This document shows positions 22,082-33,259 of a DNA stretch of 64,000 nt, piece by piece. Under the pieces are notes generated by a model. That model did not search any database. It was not told where the DNA came from and saw nothing but the letters and a program-made list of their open reading frames with translations. The DNA lies in NCBI RefSeq assembly GCF_020906515.1, contig NC_085855.1, forward strand, positions 1,984,001 to 2,048,000. The letters run 5' to 3'. Position numbers and translations under genes: made by a program. Origin of the DNA: Vanrija pseudolonga. Lineage: Eukaryota; Basidiomycota; Tremellomycetes; Trichosporonales; Trichosporonaceae. Each line of letters begins with the position of its first letter. Position 1 is the stretch's first letter.

Positions 22082-22975
22082 CTATTCATGCTGTACAACG
22101 GCGATGGACTTTGGCTTTCGGGACGGGATGGCAATGGCGGGCGGGCGGGGGCGGCCGACGCGCCGTCCGATGGCGGAGAAACGGCGCGTCGTGCGGATCG
22201 TGTAGTGCGCCGGCGGGTGGGTCGGGGACGGGTGGACTGCGACATTGGATGGGTTGGGGGGTATGGTGGAGGCTGAGGCTGGGGCTGGGGATGTGGTGGC
22301 TGGGGAGAGAACAGCGTGCTGGGCATGGGCAAGGGCATGGGACAAGTGATTAGCGGCGCTCTGTGTCGCGCGCAACGAGTGTGGTACAGTGGGAGGGAAT
22401 GGGAGTTGCTCCTCGCGCGCCTCTACGTCCTCTGGGATGGGCGAGTTCTGCGGCCAGCGCTTGGGGTTATCGACAGAGTAGTGCGGCTGGCGGGGCGGGT
22501 GGCGGTGCGTGAGGGCGTGGTGCGCGCGGGGTATCGGGGCTGGGAGCTTGAATGTGACGTGATGGGGGTGGGGGTGGGCGGGGGGTAGTGGGGGCGGGTG
22601 TGCTGCTGCTGCTGCCTCGGACAGCCGGACAGCTAGGAGGGCGTCGTCGAGCTCGAGCTCGTCCGACACGAGCACGGCAGGCTTGAGGATCGGCGTGATG
22701 TCCACCTTGACCGGTGGCTTGTCGGGTGGCTCGTCGGCGTGCTTACGCCGCCGGGCCGCGCCGCCCTATTCCGCCCCGGCAGCGTTGAGATAGTGCACGC
22801 GGGGCGCGACGCCGCCCGAGCGGAGGAAGCCGACTCCGATCCACGCGATCAGCGCGGTGAGCGCGGCGCGGAGGACGAACGCCGCGATGTGGCCTGTTGG
22901 CGTCGAGGCTGGGGGTGGGAGGAGCGCGGCGGTGCGGCCTATTGCGCGGGCGGCGGCGGGCGAGAGGTCTGGCAT
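22082..22975 (-). CDS. Putative single-pass membrane protein, unknown
   Basis: Reads from ATG 22975 (MPDLSPAAARAIG) through one likely membrane segment (HIAAFVLRAALTALIAWIGV) to an in-frame TAG at 22766-22768. The same frame then stays open for 228 codons to 22082, ending KSIAVVQHE. A 33-nt (donor GTGCAC) or 45-nt (donor GTCGCG) intron ending exactly at that TAG would remove the stop without changing frame, with CTCAAC as a branch site. The C-terminal part is proline/histidine/alanine-rich with a charged patch (RRRKHADEPPDKPPVK). Upstream, a canonical intron (about 23008-23041, GTGAGT...CCCCCAG) shows the transcript extends further 5', perhaps with more coding exons. No family recognised; the model is tentative. 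Confidence 0.45.
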
Positions 22976-24054
22976 GGAGAAGAGAGGTGGAAGGAACGAG
23001 TGGGCTGGGGGTGTCAGCGGCGGCGGCTCGACACCACTCACAGTTGTAACAAATGCAGTCAGTCTATGGTACTTTGGTCAGTCGGTCATGTGGAAAGATT
23101 CAAGGTCACAGCGGTCGCAGCGCAGCTCGCTCTGCACACGAAGCCGCCGGGTGTCTGTGCGGGCGGTTCCGGCGTGGCGTGGCGGGTGCGAGGGCCGGCG
23201 ACGAGCGCAACAGCAGCCGATGAATCGTGAGTCTGACAATGTCTGCAAGTGTGCATGCACGACCCGCGCGCGCGCGCGCCCATGGGGATGCTGTGGGTGC
23301 GGGTTGTGCCGGTGGCGCCGGCTGCGCTTGGCGCGGCGACGGTCGGCGCCGGTGGTTATCAGTGAGTGGGTGCCACAGTTGTGGGGTGGGCGTGGCGGAT
23401 CTCGTGCTGCGTTGCTGGAATCGCCACACCGGCGCCGTGGGACGCTTCACGACGACTTGGACAGGATCTCCCGCTGCCATGTGACTGACCAGTCAGTTAA
23501 TAACCTCTCCCTCACTGCTGCTCGAGTGCCACCCGGCCAGCGGGATGCGTATGCCGCCACCGGCGCTGCGTTACCACCACAGCGCCCCACACCACCTCGG
23601 TCACTTGACGGCTCCCCCTCCTCGGCGTCCATTGTCGCTGGCCGCCCGGCGGCCGACAGACATGACGTCTGTGTAGGTGGCACTGTGCGTGTGTTGAGTT
23701 GATGCCAAGGATTGCTTCAGCCCACCCACCACCCTGCTGGGTGGGGCCATGAAGTCATGCTCGTGGAGTCAGACCACCCATGACGTCAATCTCAGGATTG
23801 CGGGAGCAAAGGGGCACTGCTGCGGAATCAAAAACTCAGTTGCTACACGGGGAATGCTTGCTCTGCCCGATGACGCCGTCCCAGACAGAGCAGAGCTTCT
23901 CGCCGTCGCCGCCGCTGCGGACTCCATCACCTCCAACAACACCACCGACGAGCAACATCGCATCCCCTCATCTTCGACTTTGACTTTTCTCTCCTCTCCA
24001 CACTCTAACACATCTCACCCACATCCACTTCCACATCGCACACACTCATCCACA
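22976..24054. other. Divergent region; possible upstream exons of the - gene
   Basis: On the minus strand an intron-like unit (about 23008-23041) precedes the gene at 22082-22975. An open frame at 23106-23480 (start MAAGDPVQVVVKRP) might contribute upstream exons, but I could not join them in frame. The plus-strand side near 23930-24050 is CT/CA-rich and is the probable leader of the SLM1-like gene. An alternating CGCGCG run lies at about 23265-23278. Confidence 0.4.
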
Positions 24055-26123
24055 ATGTCCCACTTTGACACGTTGTCGCGCACAACGTCAAACGGCGGCC
24101 GCTCGACCGTGTCCCGCAGCCAGTCCTTGGTGCGTTGCGTTACTCCTGCTGCTGTCGCCTCCATCGCTAACCCCTCCCAGATCAAGAAGAACACTGCTAG
24201 CCATGAGCTCAAGCCCTCGGACATCCTCATCGAGCGCTTCACCGCCTGGAAGCAGATTGTCAAGATGCTTATTTGTAAGTGGAGTCGAATGTCGCAGGCG
24301 TCGCGACGAACGTCGCACGACTGTCGGCACAACACGTCGTAGCTCACACCGCTCACACCACACCCAGCCTACTTTGAAGGCGTCGCAGACATTGAGGGCA
24401 ACACGTCCAAGGAGCTCACCAAGCTCGCGGCCGTGATCCAGGTGCCGTTCCGCCCCGGAAACCAGTTCCTCGGCGAGGGTGGCATGCAGGACGTCTTCTA
24501 CACCATCCGCGACAAGACCCGCGTCATTGCCGACTCGCACGCGTCGCTCGCTCGCACGATCGAGTCGTCGATTGTTCAGCACCTCCAAAAGCTCCGCACC
24601 GAGATCAAGGCGCACATCAAGAATGTCCAGAACGACACTGGCAAACTCGCCGCCTCGGTCGCCCGCGAGCGCGAGCTGTCCAACCGCGCGCTCGCCGACC
24701 TCGCCCGCGCCGTGTCGGCCGTCAACAACACGCCGATGCAGATCAGCGCCAAGGAGGACCCGTACGCCGTCAACATTGCCGTCCTCAAGCAGCTCCAGAG
24801 GCAGGTTCACGAGGAGAATGCCCTCCAAAAGTCGATTGTCATCATGCAGCAGAACTCGGCCCACTTTGAGGAGGGCATTGTCAGGTCGATCCAGTCGGCC
24901 TGGTCCACATTCGACGAGTGGCAGAGCCGCATGTCCGTCTCGGTCCAGGAGACGTGGCGCCAGCTCGGCGTCAACATGGCCCAGCTCATGCCCGACCGCG
25001 AGTGGATCTCGTTTGCCGCCCGCTCGGACCACCTCCTCGACCCCGAGACTCCTCTCCGTAACCCTGACGCCATCGACTACCCCGGCCGCAACGACCCCTC
25101 GGTCATCCCCGTCCACTGTGGTCTGCTCGAGCGCAAGAAGCGCTTCACCAAGACATACCGCGAGGGCTACTACGTGCTTACCCCCGCTGGCTTCCTCCAC
25201 GAGTACGCCTCGTCTGACCCCACGACTGCTACCCACCCCATCTGGTCCCTCTTCCTGCCGTCGTGCACCCTCGGCCCCCCTTCGTCGGCCACCACTGCCA
25301 AGTCGCACAAGTTCCACATTGAGACGCGCAAGGACGGCACCAGCGCGTTCGGCAAGACGCCAGGCAAGGGTCTGTTCGGTGGCGGCGGTGAGGCCTTCAC
25401 CTTCCGCGCTCGCTCGCACGAGGAGATGATGGAGGTGTGGAACGACCTCCGCATGCTTGTGGCCCGCTACCTTGTTGCCTCGGAGCAGATGGAGCGTGAC
25501 GGTCCCATCGCTCAGGCCGTCCGCTCGGTCGGCTACCACTCTGACGAGGAGGAGGAGGATGAGGACGAGGAGGACGGTTCGTCGATCGAGGCCGAGGAGG
25601 AGGACGAGGAGCTGGAGGACGACCACCACGAGCACGAGCACGCCGCCCACGCCCACGCTCATGCCCACGCCGAGGAGGTGCCAGCATACACTGCCAGCGG
25701 CGCTCAGATCGAGGTTGGCCCCAACGGCTACGCAGTGAGTGTCCCGCGTCTTTGCTACTCTAGCTCACACGCCCTTAGCTCGAGAAGAAGCAGAAGCCAA
25801 CATCGCCTGCGCCCCGTGACGAGGCGAGCAGTGCTGGAGCCAGCCGCCGTGAAGAAAAGGCCCCCGCTCGCGAGGAGCCTACTACTGGTGAGGCACCGTC
25901 TGTTGGTGGTGGTTCTGGTAACGGTGGTGGTGGTGGTGCTGGTCGCGCCTCGACGACCGCCGACGACGAGCCGCCCCAGTCAGCGGCGTCCTCTTCTGCG
26001 CCTTCGCGTCCGCCGCGGGCGGCGCGTCCTCCCACGGATGACGAGCCGGACACTGTCGAGGCGGACAAGGACGAGCCCGAGGAGCAGCCGAGCATGCTCA
26101 AGCGTCTCGGCCTGTCGTACTAG
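24055..26123 (+). CDS. SLM1: Slm1/Slm2-like PH-domain protein (TORC2/eisosome)
   Basis: Peripheral plasma-membrane protein, 626 residues, four exons: 24055-24129, 24181-24274, 24368-25734 and 25779-26123. Residues about 40-290 form the helical F-BAR-like region of the Slm/Ask10 family (SDILIERFTAWKQIVKMLI, GGMQDVFYTIRDKTRVIADS). The PH domain begins near residue 300 with VHCGLLERKKRFTKTYREG and YYVLTPAGFLHEY and ends near EEMMEVWNDLRML. The tail is acidic, has a histidine-alanine patch (HEHEHAAHAHAHAHA) and ends PSMLKRLGLSY. Family knowledge: Slm proteins bind PI(4,5)P2 and bring TORC2 to its substrate kinase. Good match in length and order; orthology to Slm1 rather than Rgc1/Ask10 is inferred. 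Confidence 0.9.
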
Positions 26124-26910
26124 GCGCGGGGAGGACGACGGCGACACACCTACACCAACACCAACACCCAACCAGCCACCAAAAATACATGTAAAAGAGC
26201 GCGCTGACGTGATTTGTAGCCGACGACTGAGAGCACCATCATAATATACACGTGTCGCCGAAGCGACGAGACGGAGATATTGTATCTTGAGGAGGGGAGG
26301 TGGGGAGGGGAGGGAGGAAGTTGCAAGGGAGTCATATACATGTTCGTTTTACTGCTTGACTATAAATGCACCAGTGATTGAGCCAGTGGGGGAGAGTGAG
26401 GTGAAGAGGGCAGGGTGCAGGCGTGTGGCGCAGAATCCCAACTTAAACTGCCCTTGGCTTTGGCTGAGTGGGCAAACGCGCTGTATTGTGTCACAAGGAA
26501 TAACCTTTTGTTTATGGACGGCAGCACTCAATTGACCTAGGAGCAACGCGCAGCCGCCAGGACCATTGTGCATCAACGGACGGCGGTCCAACTCAACTCA
26601 CCTGACAGCACCTGACGAGAAGGCTCATCCCGTTCGACTGCCCGTGCACAGTTGGACAGGGGCAGATGGTGTGGCGCCCCCGCCACTGGCCGGCTGTAGA
26701 TTGGCCTTGGCTCTCGTAACGCGGCGAATGGACCCTACATGGCGCAGCAGGATCTCAAGTATGCAAAGGACAGGACATGCAAGGATGTCAAGACGTCGGA
26801 GGGAGCGAGTGGGTGGGCGGGGGTGCAGATGCAGACGCCATGAGGGGGCGCGTACTGCAGAGATTGTCGATGCACTAATCGTCCTCCACTCCTCCACATT
26901 GACACACGCC
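26124..26910. other. Intergenic region
   Basis: 787 bases between two plus-strand genes: 3' region of the SLM1-like gene, then the promoter of the esterase-like gene. The middle (26380-26560) is lower in GC. No gene supported. Confidence 0.5.
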
Positions 26911-28510
26911 ATGCCACCGACAACGAAAGCGCACAGCGTGCGCCTGCTCGCCCTGGCCGGCGTGGTGCTGTTCGCGACGCTCGCGCTGCTCGACTACCAG
27001 CGCGTCTTTTCCGAGGTGTACGTTGCGCCGACTGTCGCCCAAGGACACGCGCGCTGACTCCAACGCCAGGCCATACTCGTCCCGCGCCGGCGCGCTCTTC
27101 ACCACCAGCGGCGGCGCAGCGCAGTGCGGCGCCGACTGCCCACCCGACCCGTTCACCGCGCCCGGCATGATCCACTGGTCGGCTACGGGCCAGGCAAACG
27201 AGACGCGCTGGCTGCCGTTTCCTCGGCTAGGACAGCCGTGGGACGACGCAGGCAAGAACGTCTACGAGCTCGCCAAGGCCGACGCCGTGCCCTCCCAGGC
27301 TTGGGAGAGCGCGGCGCCGCAGGTCGCTGCTGCGCTTGAGAGGGGGGAGGACGTGGCGTGGCTCAAGGGACGCACGGTGCTGTTCATTGGTGAGTGCGCG
27401 CAAGGGGGTTGCGCTTGTCGAGCGGCGCTGATCATTGCAGGATCGAGGTGGGTGCCACGAGCAGAGCAGGGCGCAGGCCCGAGCCCGACCACGACGAGCT
27501 AGCTAACGCAACGTCTTGATCGTCGACGATAGTCGTGAGTCGCCTGGCTGGCTGGGCCACGCACCGCTCGCTCGCTAACGCTAACGCACCCCTCAGACGA
27601 CCGCAACAACGTGAGCCCGCCTGCCCCTCCGCACACTGACAGCCAGGTCCAGCAGCTCTGCGAAGTCATCCGCGGCAAGTACTACGGCTGGGGCAACCAT
27701 ATCGGGGGGTACTGCCACGATGCCGCGCGCGACCTCGTGCTCGTCAACTGGTTCCTGTGGGTGTCGTCGTCGCCTGCCCTCTCTTTCCGCTGACACACAC
27801 CCAGCTTCGGCATGGTCGACGTCGAGGACAAGTTCCCGGGCACCGACCCCGCGCCGCACGTCTTCGAGGGGCGCTTCGAGCAGGTGTTCGTGCCCAAGAT
27901 GGCTGAGACGGGCTTGGCGAGCCGCGGCGTCGACCTGGCCGTTGTGTCGAGCTTGTTCTGGGACGCCTTGGTGGGTCCTCCGCTATCGCCGTCACCTAAC
28001 GCTAGTTCTTCTCGGCCGAAGCAGGCGCAATGGGCATCGACCGCGCGCAGGCGCACGGCATCCTCTGGCACGAAGCCGCGTGGTTCCGCGCGCGCATCCA
28101 CGCGCTCTTCGCCGCCGTGCGCACGCTGTACCCCGCCGCACCGGTCATGTTCCGCACCCGCCAGATCCGCGAGGTGCACTCTTACGACCAGCTGCTCCGC
28201 GTCTTCCAGCTCGACCAGGCCGCGCGCGCCGTCGCCAAGGAGGACGGCGTGGCGCTGTTTACTTGGGGCGAGAAGCTCGAGGGGTACACTGCGTGAGTGC
28301 GCGTTGGCGACGCGACGCTGACCCCCGCCCGCAGATACTACGACCACGACCAGCACTTTGCCCTCGGTCCAAACACATACCTCTTTGGCGAGTGAGTCTG
28401 CCCCCGGTCCAACGCCACGCCCCCCGCTCACACACACCCCCAGCATGACATTCTTCTACCTCCGCCGCGCCATCACGCCCGGCTGCTGGCGCTGCCGCGA
28501 GCGGGAATAG
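26911..28510 (+). CDS. Type II membrane protein, PC-esterase/CAS1-like
   Basis: About 378 residues with a short cytosolic N-terminus, one membrane anchor (LLALAGVVLFATLALLDY) and a lumenal domain. GRTVLFIG opens a GDSxxR-like site, and DRNNVQQLC, YCHDAARDLVLVNWF and a late LWHEAAW follow the layout of fungal PC-esterase/acyltransferase-like proteins that act on glycans in the Golgi. Exons: 26911-27017, 27070-27389, then two inferred micro-exons 27441-27447 and 27533-27534, 27597-27610, 27647-27756, 27805-27970, 28006-28292, 28335-28391 and 28444-28510. The micro-exons (7 and 2 nt) turn FI-DDRNN into FIGSSHDRNN, restoring the glycine and serine expected at the active site. Without them the frame still holds, because 9 nt is three codons. 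Family assignment is by motif only; substrate unknown. Confidence 0.75.
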
Positions 28511-28644
28511 CAGCAGTAGTAGCACGTAGTGGTCAGAACTCAGCGTAACCCCCCTGTATACCATGCATTAGAGCGACATGTAGACATTGCTGGCATTAGG
28601 CGTCGACGCAGCCCACGCTCACCTCACCTCCCCGCCACGCCACG

Positions 28645-31004
28645 CTACCTGTACCGGCCCGCCACTTCTGGCAGCGGCACAGACCCCAGGCCGCCACCAG
28701 CATCCCGGTTCGCAGCCAGGCTCTGCACCGTTTTCTGCAGCTCGACCCATTCGCTCTCGCGCGGCTGTGCCAGCTTCTCGGCCACCTCGTAAACATACAC
28801 CTTGCCGTCGCTGCCTCCGAGGCCGACCTTGCGCGCCAGCGGGGTGCGGTCCCATGCGAGCTTGTTGAGCGCGCGGTTCGACACCGGCGTCGAGATGATG
28901 GGCACCTCGACGTCCTGGTTCAGGTTCCACAGGTCAAACTTGCCCGTGCCGTCCACGGTACCGAACAGTGCCGGGTGCGACCGGTGCCACTTGACGTCGA
29001 ACACGTAGTCGTCGGCCTCCTCAAACGAGTGGATCGGCGGAATGCCAGCCGGCTGCGTCGAGGCCGACGACGACGATGATGATGCCGCCGCCGCAGACTT
29101 GCTGCCGCCCGCCTTGGTCCGCCACAGCTTGACGGTCCAGTCGACCGACGACGTGAGGAACAGGTCGGAGAAGTCGATCGGGCCAGCAGACGGGTGGAAG
29201 TGGATGCCCGTGACGGGTCCCGCGTGTCCCCGGTAGATGTCGTCGATGTTGAGGCCAGCCTTGGCAGACGCCCGGTCAAACCGGTTCACCTGGTACACTG
29301 AGCCCTCCTCGGTACCGACCCAGAAGGTGGCGGTCTCGTTCTCTGCAAAGTCGAGGCACGTGATTGACACCTCGTCCATCTTGTTCTGGGCTGGCGCGAC
29401 GAGCCGCAGGGCCTCCTGTGGCTGCGACAGCATGTCGACCTGCCACGAGCATACCAGGCCGTCGGTAGAGCTCGTGATGAGCGAGTTGGCGTTCTGCGTG
29501 CCGACAATGCTCATCGCGTAGATGGGGTACGTGTGGCCCGACGCCGACAATGGCGTCTTGAGCACGGGCAGGTGCTTTGTGCGCGTGTCCCACAGCAGCA
29601 CCTGGCCAGAGTAGCTGCCACCAAAGATGAGGTTGGGGTGGAAGGGCGAGAATGTAACCGAGAGGATGTCGGACGGCGAGTGGAACACAAACTCGGGGCG
29701 CTCGAGCAGGTGCAAGTTCCACACGGCGACGATGCCGTCGGGGTCGTTTGGTGCAGACGGGTTGCGGTTGTACGATGCGACAGAGAGTTCTGGGAACTGG
29801 CGGGTTAGGCATGCTTGTGGATGGCGTACCCACCTTGGGCGACCAGTCCAGGCCAGTCACGGAGCGGTTCGCAGTCCATCGCTCATCGCTAAATGCACAC
29901 AGAAGCTTGACCTTTTGGCCCTCGCTCTCGTCACTGTGGCGTCAGCGAACAATCCGCTCCCGCGCACCCACTACGACCCGTCAACACCGATTGTGTAGTC
30001 CTTGATGTAGTCGTACCCGTCGCTCAGCGCGCGCTGGACAATACGTGCCGAGCCCTCGATGAAGTTCGCAAAGTCGGGCGACGAGAAGATGTTTCGTCGC
30101 TGGTCATCTGGCAGATCTGCCGTCGTCAGCACAACCTCCACACACAAACCCACGCTGCAGCTGCAGATTGTCCGTCTTCTCCTTGAGCTCCTTGATGTCC
30201 TTCTCGACCTGCCGCCTCTCCTCGTCCAGCTCGGCAATGATCCGCGTGCGCATCTCGTCCTCCGTCTCGTGGCCGGACCCGCCGTCCCTCCGCCGCCGGT
30301 TCGCCTCGGCGCTGTCGCTCAGATCCGCCGTGGACGTCGACTGCGTCACCATCGTCGTCTGCACGGCCTTGGAGTACGTCTCGGGCTTGACGACCTTGGA
30401 CGGCAGGTCGTACATCTCGGTGTACGTGTCGACATACTCGACCTTGACGACGGCAGGCGGCGCGGAGATTGGGCTGAACGCTTCTCTGCAGCGCAAGTCA
30501 GCCTTCCTTCTGCGTTTGGACCACCCTTCCTTCCTGTCACTCACTCCAGCCCCTGTCCAATGCTCACAGACGCCTGGCCGCGCCGCTCGTTCCCAAGGCT
30601 ACCGTCGCTCAGCCGGCTGGTAGGCCGCCCAGGCGTGCCGGGCACGGACGCGCTGGGTGGCGTCGACCTGCCCGACGCGGCGGGGTGTGCGCTCGGTGCC
30701 GCCGATGCGCCGAGGGACGACACGCGCGATGGCCCGCCGGGGGTGTACGGCGAGCCGGGGCGTGCGGGGGTGAGCAGCGAGTCGACGAGGTCATTGACGT
30801 CCTTGCGCGAGGTTAATGGCTGCTGCTGCTGGGCGTGGTCAGTGACGCCGCGCGCCGAGGTCATCGTCTCACATCTGACGATGATGCGCCGCTGCCTCTC
30901 TCGACAGCCTGCTGGAGCAGCTTTTGCCGCTCCTCGCGGGCGCGCCGCAGCTCGGCGAGCTTGGCGCGCTTGTCCTCCATTTCTTTCCGTCGTAGCTCGG
31001 ACAT
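28645..31004 (-). CDS. Cytoplasmic dynein intermediate chain
   Basis: 713 residues. Exons: 30873-31004, 30545-30828, 30154-30485, 29975-30116, 29834-29933 and 28645-29796. N-terminus SELRRKEMEDKRAKLAELRR is the charged helix that binds dynactin p150. A serine/proline linker and a second helix (ERRQVEKDIKELKEKTDNLQ) follow, then a WD40 propeller from about residue 280 (TGLDWSPKFPELSVASYN, SGQVLLWDTRTK, VDWTVKLWRTKAG, GKFDLWNLNQD). Role: scaffold joining dynein heavy chain, light chains and cargo adaptors. The donor near 29974 could instead be 29977 (GTCGTA); both keep frame and differ by one residue. Single-copy housekeeping gene by family knowledge. Confidence 0.94.
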
Positions 31005-31281
31005 TGTGCTGGGGTTAGGGGTGGTGTGTAGAGTGGTAGTCGTTGTCAACTTCTCGACGTGTTTGCATGTTTGACCAGTGTAACGGGACGCCACGTGACG
31101 CGAGTGGAGGTGCCTGAGGGGGTGGATGGGTTTGAAACACATTATGAACGAGTTGTAATGCCGGCATTATGCCAATTACAAAATAATTCAAATCGCCTTC
31201 ATCCTCTTCACCTCCACCACAAAAGTTCAGTACAGAGGACACTGTTATTGTTCGTCGTCCATCACTCGACCGCCCATCAAA
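31005..31281. promoter_or_regulatory. Divergent promoter, dynein chain / LYR protein
   Basis: 277 bases between outward-facing starts, noticeably AT-richer than the flanks (for example TTACAAAATAATTCAAATC near 31180). Presumed bidirectional promoter. Confidence 0.45.
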
Positions 31282-32533
31282 ATGGCAGCACCGGCCACCC
31301 CGCGCGCGCTGTACCGGTCATATCTGTACCACCTGCGCTGGATACCGGACCCACACATCTGGGCGCAGCTCGCCCCGCATTTCAAGGACAACCTCCGCGC
31401 AGCAGACGCCGCGGAGACGATCGTCAAGAAGGCGGACGAGAACGGCGCCGAGTCGTCCAGCTCCGCGGCGGCTCGCAAGCGTCTCCAGCACCTCCAGCAG
31501 CGCGTCAAGAAGGTTAGCTCAGTTCCCACTGGACATCAGCTGACAGTGCAGGACCACGCTGCGCTGCGTGCAGCTGTCGCGTACCATCCCAAGGCGCTCG
31601 AGCGGCTCCTGCAGAAGTGCTATGGGCAGAGGGGTCGCCTGAGGTGGGAGCTCATCAAGGTGGGTGTGACGTGACGCCGATGGTTTGCATCGATTTGCTC
31701 TGCTCGCGGCAGTACACGGCCGTATGAGCTCCAGCAGCAGTGCAGCCCTTTTTCTGACCGCCCCGCTGACACCACAGAACGTCGTCCTCACCTCGCCCCT
31801 CGAGCCCGCCGACTGGCCAGAATACATACAGAACGACAACAAGTACACGCTCGAGCGACGGTTCCCACCAACAACCCACCAGCCATTGCCAGCAGCGCTA
31901 AAGCCACTGACCTATGTTCCACCAATACGAGAGGACGTCGACCGCGCCCGTATCGCCGTGCCCGCGACGACCACCCGTCGCGAGCGACTACGGCAGTGGG
32001 AAGAGGCCTGGAAGCGTGCACGGGTGCCACTGGTGCTCCCGCCCAACGAGCTGGGCATCGGCACGGGGTGGGAGTCCCTCGGCGTTGTCGAGTCGCTGCG
32101 TCGCCTCGCAGGTCTCGAAGACCCGCCGCGTGCCCCCCCGCCGCCAAGGCTCGCCGACGCCGGCTCGAACTACCCTCAAACTCCACCGCTGGCGCCGAGG
32201 ACGCTCCCATCGTTCGCAGCGCTCCCGCGCTCGCTGAAGGCTGCCTTCCCCCGACAGCCGGTCAAAGGCCGAGTGCGCGACCCGTACCCCCGCCCGCCGC
32301 GGTCTCACACACGCGACCAGCCGAAGAAGTGGTCGGACCCGATGCCGCTCACCGCACGGGTCCTGCGCCGCTTGTATGCCCGGCTCTGGAACGACCTGGT
32401 ATGGGTCCGCACTCCTACGGCGGACCAGGGCTGGAAGGCGTCGTCTTACGAGCTTGCATTTGGCGCGCTCAAGATCCACAAGGCGCCGCGCAAGTTTGGT
32501 CGCGCGTCGAGCGATGACATGGAGTGGATCTAG
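31282..32533 (+). CDS. LYR-motif protein (Cup1-like N-terminal type)
   Basis: 364 residues, exons 31282-31512, 31552-31659 and 31778-32533. The LYR tripeptide is at residues 10-12 (ALYRSYLYHLRW), followed by a helix ending HFKDNLR. LYR proteins are small mitochondrial accessory factors that bind acyl-carrier protein or serve complex/Fe-S assembly. This one is much longer than a minimal LYR protein (about 100 residues) and has a proline/arginine-rich C-terminal part (PPLAPRTLPSF, KWSDPMPLTARVLRRLYARL). It best fits the long fungal Cup1-like LYR group. No cleavable presequence is obvious. Mitochondrial role is inferred. Confidence 0.8.
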
Positions 32534-33259
32534 TGAGGCGTGTCGGCGGTAAACAGTCAGGAGGAGGCGGAGGCGGCTATGAGGACAGCGTTAGTCACCG
32601 AGACACCCTTGGCATTGATGGTATTTTCATCATCTGCATCAGCATCGGGTCTTGAACGTGCGCAGATGCTGATGCCTGAGCGCCTGAGTGATGGGCCAGT
32701 GGCGGCCGCCACACCACATGGCAGTGAGTGCCTAGCGCGAGTGTCTCAAATGCCTCTTGACTTGTCGAGAATGCCGCTGCGGCTCGAGACAATAAAGGTC
32801 GCCGCGTCGTCGCCGCTTGGTGGTTACTAAGGGTCGGGCATGCCGTCGGGTCGGGGGGTGCTACTTTCGGCTCGACGACATGGGACAAGTTTGTAATGCC
32901 AAGCCTTGTTTGATTAGAAATGGCCATTACAACGCGGCGAGGCGGAGCATCTCCGTCATCGTGTCTCAGCCAATCACTGTTGCATGACGCAATTCGGACT
33001 TTCGGTGGGCCATCTCCGGCGCATCTCCCCCCCCTTCTCTCGCGGCACTCGCTCGGTGCTAACTGGCATTCATCCCACGTCTGCCCCCTCGTCTCCACAG
33101 CGCCATTAACACCTCGACGGTCAGCCAACCCGGTCGTGTCTTTTGTCATTCTCACAAGTCGTGCTCGAACACTCAAACCACACACGTAGCTAGCTAGCTC
33201 GCGCAGCCCCAGCCCCAACACCCCCTTATACACCCCCCAACCCCCCCACCACGCCCACA
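32534..33259. promoter_or_regulatory. SOD2 upstream region
   Basis: 726 bases holding the 3' end of the LYR gene and the promoter of SOD2. The last 100 bases are C/CA-rich with a TAGCTAGCTAGCTCGCG repeat near 33187-33203. No gene supported. Confidence 0.45.

Noticed and set aside
24088-25668. 526-codon open frame on the minus strand across the SLM1-like gene
   Set aside because: Same antisense-shadow pattern; it runs over true introns of the plus-strand gene and shows no domain.
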